Shown here: positions 24,105 through 32,926 of the stretch, piece after piece
How the letters are laid out: the number at the start of each line of letters is the position of its first letter
Numbering within the stretch: position 1 is the stretch's first letter
Assembly (NCBI RefSeq): GCF_030433855.1
Contig: NZ_JARUXC010000004.1
Coordinates: forward strand, 1-64,000
Length of the DNA stretch: 64,000 nucleotides
Reading direction: 5' to 3'
Origin: Agreia sp. PsM10
Lineage (GTDB): Bacteria > Actinomycetota > Actinomycetes > Actinomycetales > Microbacteriaceae
The notes under the pieces: model-generated
What the model was told of the DNA's origin: nothing
Database searches by the model: none
Seen by the model: the letters and a program-made list of their open reading frames with translations, nothing else
Program-made: the position numbers and the translations under genes

Positions 24105-24818
24105 ATGTCTGTGCTCTTCCGCGCGCTCCGCGCCGTGTTCGCTCTGCTCGTTCTCGTCGGGCTGGCGCTGGTCGCTGCTCCTGCGCAGGCGGCGACTGCC
24201 GCTCCTGCTGCTTCTTATGCCGTTCCGTCGGAGTTGGGTACGGATTGCGAGGTCGAGTCGGATGCCGCGAATTGCGATATCGACAGGGATCGCATCCCCG
24301 ATGTGGTCGAGCAGGTCGTCGCGGGCAGCCTGACCGGTGCCACGGGCACCGAAGATCACGATGGCGACGGCATCCCGTCGTGGACCGAGGTGCTCGCCTG
24401 CGGCACGGTCACGTGCGCGGATTCCCGCGCAGACGCAGATGACGACGGCATCCCGGACTACGCCGAGCAGTTGGCGTGCGGGTCGGAGACGTGCTCGAAC
24501 AGCAAGGAAGACGCTGACGGCGACAAGGTGAGCGACTGGATCGAGTTCGTCATCTGCGGTGACCGCACCTGCGCCACGGGGCTTGAGGACTTCGACTCCA
24601 ACGGGGTGGCAGATGCGGCGGAGCTGCAGGCCTGTGTGAAAGACACGTCGGGTCTGGCGCTGACCGGGTTCGGTATCGCCGGCATCCTGGCCGTCATCGC
24701 CGCGGCGCTTGTCGGGCTGGGTGTGCTGCTGCGCATCCGCCGCCGCAACGCCGCTGCCGCCACCGCGGACGCCGCGGCGGCTGCTGGTGAGGCCGAGCTG
24801 GTCGGTTCGAACCTGTGA
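24105..24818 (+). CDS. LAXTG-anchored surface protein with Asp-rich, Cys-paired repeats, coupled to RHS
   Basis: 237 residues: signal peptide 1-30 (hydrophobic core LLVLVGLALVAAPAQA), then four or five D-x-D-x-D-G-I-P-D-type loops resembling thrombospondin type-3/dockerin calcium repeats. Three paired-cysteine motifs ACGTVTC, ACGSETC and ICGDRTC separate them. The C-terminus is a class E sortase signal LALTG (184-188), a membrane helix and RRR. The stop overlaps the RHS start (GTGA), so this is a wall-anchored partner made with the RHS protein. Calcium binding and partnership are inferences. Confidence 0.8.
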   Translation: MSVLFRALRAVFALLVLVGLALVAAPAQAATAAPAASYAVPSELGTDCEVESDAANCDIDRDRIPDVVEQVVAGSLTGATGTEDHDGDGIPSWTEVLACGTVTCADSRADADDDGIPDYAEQLACGSETCSNSKEDADGDKVSDWIEFVICGDRTCATGLEDFDSNGVADAAELQACVKDTSGLALTGFGIAGILAVIAAALVGLGVLLRIRRRNAAAATADAAAAAGEAELVGSNL

Positions 24819-27800
24819 CCGGCCGCATCCGCCCCGCCATCACGGCCGGGCTCACCACGCTGACCCACAAACTCACCCGAACACCATCCACCTGGATGCG
24901 CCGCCACGGCAGAACCCTCGCACGGGGCGTCGTCACGACGACCGCTGTTATCGCCCTGACCCTCACGGTCGGCGTCACCCCGTCGATCGCATCGCCCGCC
25001 CTCGTTGCGCAGCGTCAGGCGGAGAAGACCCTCGCCGAGGTGCGCGACGCGGCCGCGAAGACCCAGCTCGCCCCCACCGAACCCGCCCCCGCCGCAGACC
25101 CCGCCGGTGAGGGGACAATCACTCCCGACCAGTCCTCCACGATCACGGCGCAGGACCCGAATGTTGAGGTCACCTTCTCGGGCCACGAGATCGACGAGAA
25201 GCTCGACGTCGACATCACGCCCCTGCCCGACGCCGCTGCGAAGTCTGCCGAGACGGAGACCGGCGGTACCGCTGTGGGAACTCCCGTCGACATCACCGCG
25301 ACGACCGATGCCGGCGGTGAGGTCACGACGTTCCCGGCCGACGCGACGATCACCGACCAGGCCGATGGCACGCAGGTGGCAACGGACGTGGTTCCCGGTG
25401 TCGCGCTGGAGATGGCCGTCACCGACAAGCAGATCAAAGACCTCGACCCGTCGTCGCTGCAGATCTACACCCGCGAGAACGCGGGCGACCCGTGGGTGGC
25501 GCTGCCGTCGGTTTACGACGCGGATGCCGGCGTCGTGCGTGGCGAGTCGGGTCACCTGTCGCAGATGGTCGTGATCGGTATTCCGTTCATCGCGCCGCCC
25601 GGCCCGAAGATCGTGCTCGATCCAGACGACGATCTGGCCTATGTGACGCAGCCGGCACCCGAACTGCATGAGCTGCCCCTGAACATCCAGCTGGCACAGC
25701 AGGTGAAGCAGCGCCTCGAGACGAACTGCCGCGCCGACGTGACGATCACCAGGGAAGACCCGAACACGCCGATCGTCTCGACGCAGCTGCGGGCCGACCG
25801 TGCCGCTGCAGCCAATCCCGACGCCACGATCACTCTCGCCTTCGACGCCATCCACACCGACGAAGCCTGGGATGCCGACGGCACCGAATCGGGTGGACGC
25901 GTCTACTACCGCAGCAACCCGCAGGATCAAGCCCTGGGCGACACAGTGCTGTCGACGATGCCGGCCTATGTGCAGCGCCCGTTCAAGGCGGGAAACCTGC
26001 CCTACCTGCCCGCTCCGGAGTTCGACAATGTGCCGGGCGCGTACACGCACTTCGAGACGCTGTTTCTCGACAGCAACTACGACCGCGCCTACATCGACGA
26101 TCCCGAAGGTTTCGCGTTCATCTCCGCCGGAGTGACGGCGTCGCTGAGCGTCTACCTCGCCGACCGCTTCAACTGCATCGACCCGGCCACGGGTGGTCTT
26201 CCCGGGCGTCCGACGCAGGCGCAGCTGGATCACTGGCGTGACCTCGGCTACCAGAACTACGAGATGTACGGCGCCGAGCCGGTGTCGTTCTCGACCGGAA
26301 ACCTCATCGAGGCCGCGCCGCTGTTCAAGCTCTCCGGTCCGGGCAACTCCGACCTCGACCTCAACCTGATCTACAACTCGCTCGACGGCAGGGACTCACG
26401 CATCGGTGCGGGCTGGTCGTTCGCGTTCGGTGCCCGGGCGCAACGCTACGAAGACGGCTCGGTGCTGGTGGTGCGCAACGACGGGGCCACCTTCGACTTC
26501 GCCTCTGACGGGTCGGGTGGCTACATCGGCGAGCCGGGCCTGTTCCAGACGCTGACCAACGACGGCAACAACCAGCTCACGGTGACCGCCGTCGACGGCG
26601 AGTCCTGGGTGTTCGACGCCGCCGACATCGATGGAGTCGGCGAGCTCGTGAAGCACACCGACCAGCAGGGCAATGCGACGACCCTCACATACGGCGCGAC
26701 CGACTGGCGGGTGAACAAGTTCGCCCCGCTGCAGTCGATCACCGACGCCGCGGGCCAGACCATAACGGTCGGGTCGGATGCCGTGGGTCGGCTCACGTCG
26801 TTCACCCACCCCGACGGCCGCACCTGGAGCCTCGGCTACGACGCGAACGCCAACCTCACCGCGATCACCAACCCCGACGGCCGGGTCCGCTCCTATTCCT
26901 ACGACGACGCTCACCGCATGGTCACGGCTACCGATGCGCTCGGAGTCACCTACCTGACGAACGAGTTCGACGCCGAGGGGCGGGTCTCCAAGCAGACCGA
27001 CGCCGATGGCAACGTGCGCTCGCTGAGCTACGACACCGCCGCGGGCACAACGACCTACACCGACAACGAGGGCACCGAGACGGTCTTCTCGTACGACGCG
27101 CAGCACCGCATCACGGGCAAGACGGATGCGGCGGGCAACTCCATCGCCTACGTCTACAACGACCTCGACCAGGTCACGTCGTACACCGACGAGGCCGGCC
27201 ACGAGTGGGCCTACACGTACGACGCGACCGGCAACGTCGCATCCACCGTTCTGCCCGACGACACCACGACCACGTTCACCTACACGCCGACCGGCGAACT
27301 CGCATCCCAGACCGACGAAGGCGGGCCCGATGGGGCCGAGCGCACGACCAGCTACCAGGTCGACCCGCTCGGCCTGGTCACCGGCATCACCCAGGCCGAC
27401 GGCACCGAACTGGCCCGCACGTATGACGGCCAGGGAAACCTCACGTCGAGCACGACTCCGTCGGGCGCCACCACGACGTATGCCTATGACAACCGGGGCA
27501 ACGTCACCACGTTGATCGACCCGAACGGCAACGCCACCACCTTCGTGTACGACGGTGCCAACCGAGTCACGTCGACGACGGACCCGATGGGTGCGACGAC
27601 GACGCTCGCGTGGGATGCCGGAGACCGGCTGGTGTCGAAAACGGATGCGATGGGCGGGGTCACGTCGTACACCTACGACGCAGACGACAACCTCACCAGC
27701 TCAACGGATGCGACCGGCGCCGTGACCTCGTATGCCTGGAACAACGCGTTCAACCTCGTGGCGGTCACCGCTCCCGACGGCGGAACGACGAACTACGAAT

Positions 27801-30800
27801 ACAACACCGAAGACGAACTGACGAAGACCACCGACCCGCTCGGCAACGTGACGGCGTTCGTCCTCGACGACCTCTACCGTCCCGTCACTGTGGTCGACCC
27901 GAAGGGTGGGCAGTGGGATCGCGAGTACGACGAGGTCGGCAACCTGGTCAGTCAGACCGACCCGTCGGGGGCGGAAACCGCCTACGAATACGACGAGCTG
28001 AGCCGGGCGACGAAGGTCACCGGGCCGACTGGCATTACTCAGTCGACCTCGTACGACTCGGTTGGGCGCGTGGCGAAGTCGACCGATGCGGACGGCAACA
28101 GCGTCTCCTACGTCTATGAGCTCCTCGACCGCATCACGCAGGTCACCGACCAGCAGGGCGAGACGTCCACGTTCACCTATGACGTGGACTCGAACCTCGT
28201 GGCTTCCACGGATCGGCGTGGCACCGAGACCACCCTCACCTATGACGCGAACGGGCAATTGACCGGGTCGGTCGACTCGACCGGTGCGGCAACTCAGCTC
28301 GTCTACGACCCGGCGGGTCGAGTGCAGGAGCAGATCGACGCCCTCGGGCGATCGAGCACGGTCTCGTATGACCCGCTCGGACGGGTGACGGCATCATCGA
28401 ACCCGCTCGGCGACACCACGTCGTACGAGTACGACGCGGTCAGCAGGTTGACGTCGATCACAGACGCGAACGGCAACACGACAACCACCGCATACAACCC
28501 GACCGGAACCGTCGCATCGACGACGAACGCCGTCGGCTCGACCACCGCCTACGGCTATAACCTGAACGGCCAGCAAACGAACATGGTCGACGCGAACGGC
28601 AACGAGACCCGCTACTCCTACGACCCCGCCGGCCAACTCGCGAAGGTTATCGAAGGCTTCGACGCCGCCGTGGATGCGGCGGCGACGGGCACCTCGGATG
28701 TGAACGTCACGACGGTGTACGACTGGACCGAGACCGGCAACCTGGCCTCGATCCTCGACCCGAACGGCAACAAGACGCTCTTCGACTACAACGACGCTGG
28801 ACAGGTGACGTCGGAGACGAACCCGCTCGGTAAGTCGTGGGACTACAGCTACGACTCCCTGGGTCGTCTGTCGTCGCAGATCGATGGCAACAGGCAGACC
28901 ACGAGCTACTCCTACACGTCCCGCTCCGATCTGGCGCAGGTGTCGTACCCGGGGTCGAGTGTGTCGTTTGAGTACGACGCGAACCAGCGGCCCATCGCGA
29001 TGACCGACTCTCTCGGTGTGACCGGGTGGAAGTACGACGCGAACGGGCTGATGACCGAGCAGATCGACGCCAACGGGTCATCCCTCGGCTACACCTACGA
29101 CGCCGCCCAGCAGCTGACCGCGTTGACGATGCCGACCGGCGAGCAGATCGGGTATGAATACGACGACGCCGGCCGCCCGGTCGCGCAGACCTCCCCGTGG
29201 GGCAACATCGCTTACGAGTGGGACCCTGCTGGGAACCTGACGACCATGCTCCGCTCTACCGGCGTCGCTACGGACTACGCCTATGACGCGGCGAACCGGG
29301 TCACCCAGATCCAGCACGTTGCCCCGGCCAGCCCCAGCGACCCGAAGGCTGCCCCTGCGGCAACGGTCGCACCGGAGGCGGTCGCTACGAAACCGGTCAC
29401 CACCGAGGTGAAGCAGTGCGTCACGGCCGCCGGGTACCTCGACAACCGGGCGATCCCCGCCGCAGGCACGACCTCGCACGAGTGTGTGAAGACGGGTGAC
29501 TACCTCGACCGTCGCACCGTTCCCGCCCTGCCGAACCCGGTCGAGAACGTCGACACCATCACCTTCGACTACACCTACGACCCCGCCGGAAACGTCTCGA
29601 ACGCGACTCGCACTCTCGGCGCCCTCGATGACCCGGCCATGCCCGGTGAAGGCACGGCACCGGATGCGGGAACCGTGCCGTCGGTGACGGCACCGGATCC
29701 GACACCCACATTCCCGTCGGTGCTCGAGACCCCGGATGTCGACTCCCGTGACTACGTATACGACAGCCTGAACCGGCTCATCGGAAGCGGTACCAGCAAG
29801 GGCAACACGGCCGAGTACTCGTACGACCCTGCCGGGAATCGTGTTCAAGCCACCACGACCACGGATGCGGGCACGACGGATGTGACCGCGTCGTTCAATG
29901 AGGCCAACCAGCTCACCGGCAGCACCAGCAACGGTGCATCCTCGAGCTACGCGTACGACGGAAACGGAAACCGCACCACCCAGAACGAGAACGGTGTCAC
30001 CACCGACTTCACCTACCAAACCGACAACCGCCTCACTGGCGTCACCCGTAACGGGCGTTCGAGTAACTATGCGTACGACGGACTCGGCCGGCAGCTGAGC
30101 ACCACCGAGACCTCGGGTCTGGGTTCGCAGACAAAGAAGAGTGTGTGGAACGGTACCTCGGTCGTGCAGCAGTCGAATCCGGCATCCGGAACCAGCACTC
30201 TGATGCGCGACGCCTTCGGTGAAGTCGCGCTGCAGACCGCAGACGGGAAAGACGCCTCCTGGGCGCTCCTCGATGGGCTCGGCACCACCGCTGCTCAGGC
30301 CGTAGGCGGTTCAGTGGCTCAGTTGTCGACGTTCGATGACTGGGGCACCCAGTCCTTCGACACCATCGGCTGGAACTCCGCTGTCAACTACACCGGCGAA
30401 ACCACCGATGCGGGGTACGGGGTGAACAACTACTACTCCCGCACCTACGACCCCACCACCGGATCATGGATGTCGCAAGACTCTTGGCGCGGACTCCTAA
30501 CAGAACCGCAGACCGCAGCGCGTTACGGCTACGTGACGAACTCGCCTACAACGTTTAGTGACTACCTCGGCCATTGTGCAGGCGGCGGCGGACGTGTTCC
30601 AATGTGCCCGAATCCCCGAGGCGGGCACAGCCAAGGAACCGGTGCCAGCGGGCAGATGCACTCCGTCCCCACTGCGCAGATGATCTCGCGGAACGATGAT
30701 CTCGAATCGGTGAGCTGGAACAGTCCGTCCGATGACTGGACTCAAGACCCGTCAAATGATTACGAGGCCGTCCCCGTGCGCCACGTTCAAGGCTTTGACG

Positions 30801-31300
30801 AAGGCTTCCCGGGCTACCTGCCTGCGATCCCTGAATTCGAAGGCGGCTTCGGATCAGGCGTCAAGGGGCCTCCAGACGGGTTTGAACCGCTCGACCAGAA
30901 TTCGGTCATTCGGGTCTATTTGGCGAAGCAGCCTGGCGCGCTCGGCGTGCAAATTCCGGTATTTCTCCTGCAGGGAAATCTGCGAGAGGGATGGATTCAC
31001 ATTCAGTCTGGACATGGAAGTGAAGACTGGGATCTAGTTTGGGCAACGCTCGAAGCTGGCGAGAGCGATCAGTATCCGACCGAAAGCATGATGATTATGG
31101 ACGTCATTGGGAGCACTCTGCTAAGGCCTGACCACGTCTACAGGAAAGACAACAAGGACAGTACCGTCTACGAATCTGCGTTCAGTTACTACGACCATCG
31201 CATCGAAGTCAAGAAGACGGGTAACGTCTGCGTTATTGTCGGATCCCGTGGTCAGGTCGTCTCTGCGTACTTCAAAGATGAATGGAGAAAGGAATGTTAG
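24815..31300 (+). CDS. giant RHS/YD-repeat protein with variable C-terminal toxin tip
   Basis: 2161 residues; GTG start overlapping the upstream gene. Residues ~35-60 are a hydrophobic signal/anchor. About 60-485 form an N-terminal beta region. DUF6531-like shell entry (GAEPVSFSTGNLIEAAPLF) is near 485, followed by dozens of YD repeats (YDxxGxLxxxTxxxG) to ~1860. The RHS-associated core is YSRTYDPTTGSWMSQDSW (~1873-1890). The tip (~1918-2161) has lower GC and ends with HIQSGHG, an FSYYDHRIEVK strand and VIVGSRGQVVSAYFKDEW, compatible with a BECR-fold RNase. A Cys-containing insert at ~1500-1590 interrupts the repeats. Confidence 0.92.
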   Translation: MTGRIRPAITAGLTTLTHKLTRTPSTWMRRHGRTLARGVVTTTAVIALTLTVGVTPSIASPALVAQRQAEKTLAEVRDAAAKTQLAPTEPAPAADPAGEGTITPDQSSTITAQDPNVEVTFSGHEIDEKLDVDITPLPDAAAKSAETETGGTAVGTPVDITATTDAGGEVTTFPADATITDQADGTQVATDVVPGVALEMAVTDKQIKDLDPSSLQIYTRENAGDPWVALPSVYDADAGVVRGESGHLSQMVVIGIPFIAPPGPKIVLDPDDDLAYVTQPAPELHELPLNIQLAQQVKQRLETNCRADVTITREDPNTPIVSTQLRADRAAAANPDATITLAFDAIHTDEAWDADGTESGGRVYYRSNPQDQALGDTVLSTMPAYVQRPFKAGNLPYLPAPEFDNVPGAYTHFETLFLDSNYDRAYIDDPEGFAFISAGVTASLSVYLADRFNCIDPATGGLPGRPTQAQLDHWRDLGYQNYEMYGAEPVSFSTGNLIEAAPLFKLSGPGNSDLDLNLIYNSLDGRDSRIGAGWSFAFGARAQRYEDGSVLVVRNDGATFDFASDGSGGYIGEPGLFQTLTNDGNNQLTVTAVDGESWVFDAADIDGVGELVKHTDQQGNATTLTYGATDWRVNKFAPLQSITDAAGQTITVGSDAVGRLTSFTHPDGRTWSLGYDANANLTAITNPDGRVRSYSYDDAHRMVTATDALGVTYLTNEFDAEGRVSKQTDADGNVRSLSYDTAAGTTTYTDNEGTETVFSYDAQHRITGKTDAAGNSIAYVYNDLDQVTSYTDEAGHEWAYTYDATGNVASTVLPDDTTTTFTYTPTGELASQTDEGGPDGAERTTSYQVDPLGLVTGITQADGTELARTYDGQGNLTSSTTPSGATTTYAYDNRGNVTTLIDPNGNATTFVYDGANRVTSTTDPMGATTTLAWDAGDRLVSKTDAMGGVTSYTYDADDNLTSSTDATGAVTSYAWNNAFNLVAVTAPDGGTTNYEYNTEDELTKTTDPLGNVTAFVLDDLYRPVTVVDPKGGQWDREYDEVGNLVSQTDPSGAETAYEYDELSRATKVTGPTGITQSTSYDSVGRVAKSTDADGNSVSYVYELLDRITQVTDQQGETSTFTYDVDSNLVASTDRRGTETTLTYDANGQLTGSVDSTGAATQLVYDPAGRVQEQIDALGRSSTVSYDPLGRVTASSNPLGDTTSYEYDAVSRLTSITDANGNTTTTAYNPTGTVASTTNAVGSTTAYGYNLNGQQTNMVDANGNETRYSYDPAGQLAKVIEGFDAAVDAAATGTSDVNVTTVYDWTETGNLASILDPNGNKTLFDYNDAGQVTSETNPLGKSWDYSYDSLGRLSSQIDGNRQTTSYSYTSRSDLAQVSYPGSSVSFEYDANQRPIAMTDSLGVTGWKYDANGLMTEQIDANGSSLGYTYDAAQQLTALTMPTGEQIGYEYDDAGRPVAQTSPWGNIAYEWDPAGNLTTMLRSTGVATDYAYDAANRVTQIQHVAPASPSDPKAAPAATVAPEAVATKPVTTEVKQCVTAAGYLDNRAIPAAGTTSHECVKTGDYLDRRTVPALPNPVENVDTITFDYTYDPAGNVSNATRTLGALDDPAMPGEGTAPDAGTVPSVTAPDPTPTFPSVLETPDVDSRDYVYDSLNRLIGSGTSKGNTAEYSYDPAGNRVQATTTTDAGTTDVTASFNEANQLTGSTSNGASSSYAYDGNGNRTTQNENGVTTDFTYQTDNRLTGVTRNGRSSNYAYDGLGRQLSTTETSGLGSQTKKSVWNGTSVVQQSNPASGTSTLMRDAFGEVALQTADGKDASWALLDGLGTTAAQAVGGSVAQLSTFDDWGTQSFDTIGWNSAVNYTGETTDAGYGVNNYYSRTYDPTTGSWMSQDSWRGLLTEPQTAARYGYVTNSPTTFSDYLGHCAGGGGRVPMCPNPRGGHSQGTGASGQMHSVPTAQMISRNDDLESVSWNSPSDDWTQDPSNDYEAVPVRHVQGFDEGFPGYLPAIPEFEGGFGSGVKGPPDGFEPLDQNSVIRVYLAKQPGALGVQIPVFLLQGNLREGWIHIQSGHGSEDWDLVWATLEAGESDQYPTESMMIMDVIGSTLLRPDHVYRKDNKDSTVYESAFSYYDHRIEVKKTGNVCVIVGSRGQVVSAYFKDEWRKEC

Positions 31301-31629
31301 GGATTACACCGGAGCAGCAGAAACTACTGGATAGCGTGCTTGAGTTTGCCGCCCTGGATCCGGATAAGACTGCGTTTCAGTCATCAACTGAGGCCGGCGT
31401 ATTCGTTGAAACCGGTCGCGGGTACGTGAAGTGCATTATGGATCCGGTCGCGCTTGAGCGTGCCTTACGTGAAGTGCAGGGGCCAGACAAGGACAACCCT
31501 TGGCGCACGATGCGCGAATTCCTGGCATTGACGTCCATTCATCTCGACGAAGCGGTTGCGATCTGGCGCGGCCCAGTACTCGTGATGGAAGCGAATGGCG
31601 CTTTCTATCGTCTGCCGTCAAACGGCTAG
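31294..31629 (+). CDS. candidate immunity protein for the RHS tip
   Basis: 111 residues, small and soluble. The ATG at 31294 is preceded by GGAGAAAGGA and overlaps the end of the toxin gene; another in-frame ATG is at 31282. Codon use is AT-richer than the RHS body. No family is recognised. The role rests on its position directly behind the toxin tip, which is where cognate immunity genes lie in RHS loci. Confidence 0.6.
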   Translation: MLGITPEQQKLLDSVLEFAALDPDKTAFQSSTEAGVFVETGRGYVKCIMDPVALERALREVQGPDKDNPWRTMREFLALTSIHLDEAVAIWRGPVLVMEANGAFYRLPSNG

Positions 31630-31640
31630 GCGAAATGCTG

Positions 31641-31998
31641 ATGAGGCGCCAACAAGATCTGTCCCGAGTGAGTCCAACCGACCTCTCGCTCAGACCTCGC
31701 CGAATGACGTCCTCGGAGGGTTTTCAACGATCACTCAGGCAATCAAGTGGATGATTTCGAAATCGTCGCAATTTGCAATGGGCCCTCAATTTGGGGGCTC
31801 AGGTGGTGGAGGTTTTGACTACGGAAGCTTGAACGGGTCAATCTCGGTGCCCAATGCGCGATTGTGGCCGGACCGATTGGCATCTACGGGGAAGGCGGCA
31901 TTTCTGGCTCTGACACGACGTATCAGCCATATTGGTCTGCTGGCGCTGCTGGTGGTGCTGAACTTGGGTGCTCCGCTGTGGTTGGACTAACGTGGTGA
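31641..31998 (+). pseudogene. frameshifted remnant of a displaced toxin tip
   Basis: One frame encodes VLGGFSTITQAIKWMIS and a Gly-rich stretch up to about 31830. From about 31818 a frame two bases off continues with VNLGAQCAIVAGPIGIYGEG, then TTYQPYWSAGAAGGAELG, ending at TGA 31996-31998. Together they look like the two halves of one Gly-rich C-terminal domain split by a frameshift. There is no good start or ribosome-binding site. Family unknown. Confidence 0.45.
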
Positions 31999-32061
31999 GC
32001 GCATCATGCAGGTCAGGGCGCTATCAGACAAGAACGGTGCCTGCGATAAAGATGTGTAGAA

Positions 32062-32313
32062 GTGTCTGGTGACGCGTGGGTGAGTCTCACAATCGCTGTC
32101 GCTCTAACGGCCGCCGGCTTCTTGATATTCAGATTTCGAACGCCTTTATACGCAAAAATTGTGGAGAAGCAGCGCATGACTTTTGGCGCGAGAGTGGACA
32201 AAGTGTCGGCCTTCTCAAGCCCAAATTCGCTTATTATCCCAGCCGCCTTTGCGTGGATTTTGGCGGCCATAAATGTCGTTTCACTGATTGTTGAACTTGC
32301 AGCTGGGCCGTAG
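32062..32313 (+). CDS. small two-helix membrane protein, candidate orphan immunity protein
   Basis: 83 residues from a GTG with TGTAGAAG upstream. Two membrane helices (VSLTIAVALTAAGFLIF; LIIPAAFAWILAAINVVSLIVELAA) flank a basic cytoplasmic loop. It lies behind the frameshifted tip remnant, so it may be the immunity gene of that lost toxin. Membrane immunity proteins usually protect against pore-forming or envelope-acting tips. Confidence 0.5.
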   Translation: MSGDAWVSLTIAVALTAAGFLIFRFRTPLYAKIVEKQRMTFGARVDKVSAFSSPNSLIIPAAFAWILAAINVVSLIVELAAGP

Positions 32314-32327
32314 ATCTGTATGGGCCT

Positions 32328-32567
32328 ATGACGTTGGCGGGAGCACCAATAGCAAGCCAGTCGCGACGTCAGGATTCAATTGCCGCCGACACCAATCTCT
32401 TTGCCATTACTGGCAATGATGGGTCTACTTACACTCTGATCCAAGCACCGGCGAATGTGAATGGCGTTGCGGGTCGGTTCGAATGGCTGATTAGTGGCGC
32501 GGGAGAGATGACACACAGGGCATTCATCGCAGGCGGGCCAATCAACGGACGGGTGAATGCCAGATGA
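32328..32567 (+). pseudogene. displaced C-terminal toxin-tip fragment
   Basis: 79 codons without an RHS core. The end reads VNGVAGRFEWLISGAGEMTH then RAFIAGGPINGRVNAR, the layout of the last strands of an RHS tip of the F-E-W-x-I...H-R-x-F-x-x-G-G-x-x-N-G kind. No signal or start signal is evident, so it should be silent unless recombined onto an RHS core. The stop overlaps the next ORF by four bases, as expected of a tip/immunity pair. Confidence 0.5.
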
Positions 32568-32926
32568 TTTCGCTTCGCTTTGATGCCCTACGTCGTGCAG
32601 ATCTAAGCATCGAAATATCCGTCGATACGGTGCCCGACAGACTTCGGCCCAATCTCTCGGAATTGAGGAGAGCGCGCGCGGGTGGCTATATTTCACAATC
32701 TGACGTCGTCGAGTTTGCATTGCGTCAATATGGATCGACGAATCAACCATCGAATTTAGACCAAATAGCTCTCTTGCTATCCGACGAGGTCAATCGCGTA
32801 GATGAACTCTTGTTCGACGGCGAAACGTCAGACAATGCAGCTGATGAGTCCAAAAAGACTCGACGCGCTTGGCTCGACCGCCGCACAAGCAGTGGGCGGA
32901 TCCGTGACCCAACTGTCGAACTTTGA
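32564..32926 (+). CDS. candidate orphan immunity protein, C-terminus overrun by a duplicated RHS core
   Basis: 120 residues. The first ~95 are coherent (ISLRFDALRRADLSIEISVD; GGYISQSDVVEFALRQYG; LDQIALLLSDEVNRVDELLF). From about 32850 the frame runs into the out-of-frame start of a copied RHS core, so the last ~25 residues are spurious and the native end is lost. It overlaps the preceding tip fragment by four bases. It resembles DUF2247-like immunity proteins only loosely. Confidence 0.5.
   Translation: MISLRFDALRRADLSIEISVDTVPDRLRPNLSELRRARAGGYISQSDVVEFALRQYGSTNQPSNLDQIALLLSDEVNRVDELLFDGETSDNAADESKKTRRAWLDRRTSSGRIRDPTVEL

Noticed and set aside
24458-30019. Long leftward open frames opposite the RHS gene (for example 24458-26233 and 29078-30019)
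   Set aside because: Repeated YD codons give stop-free antisense frames of low-complexity Arg/Val/Gly protein without starts, ribosome sites or families.
24815-31300. Regular YD repeats as a possible CRISPR or DNA satellite
   Set aside because: The periodicity is in the protein; DNA units differ in sequence and length and there are no identical spaced repeats.
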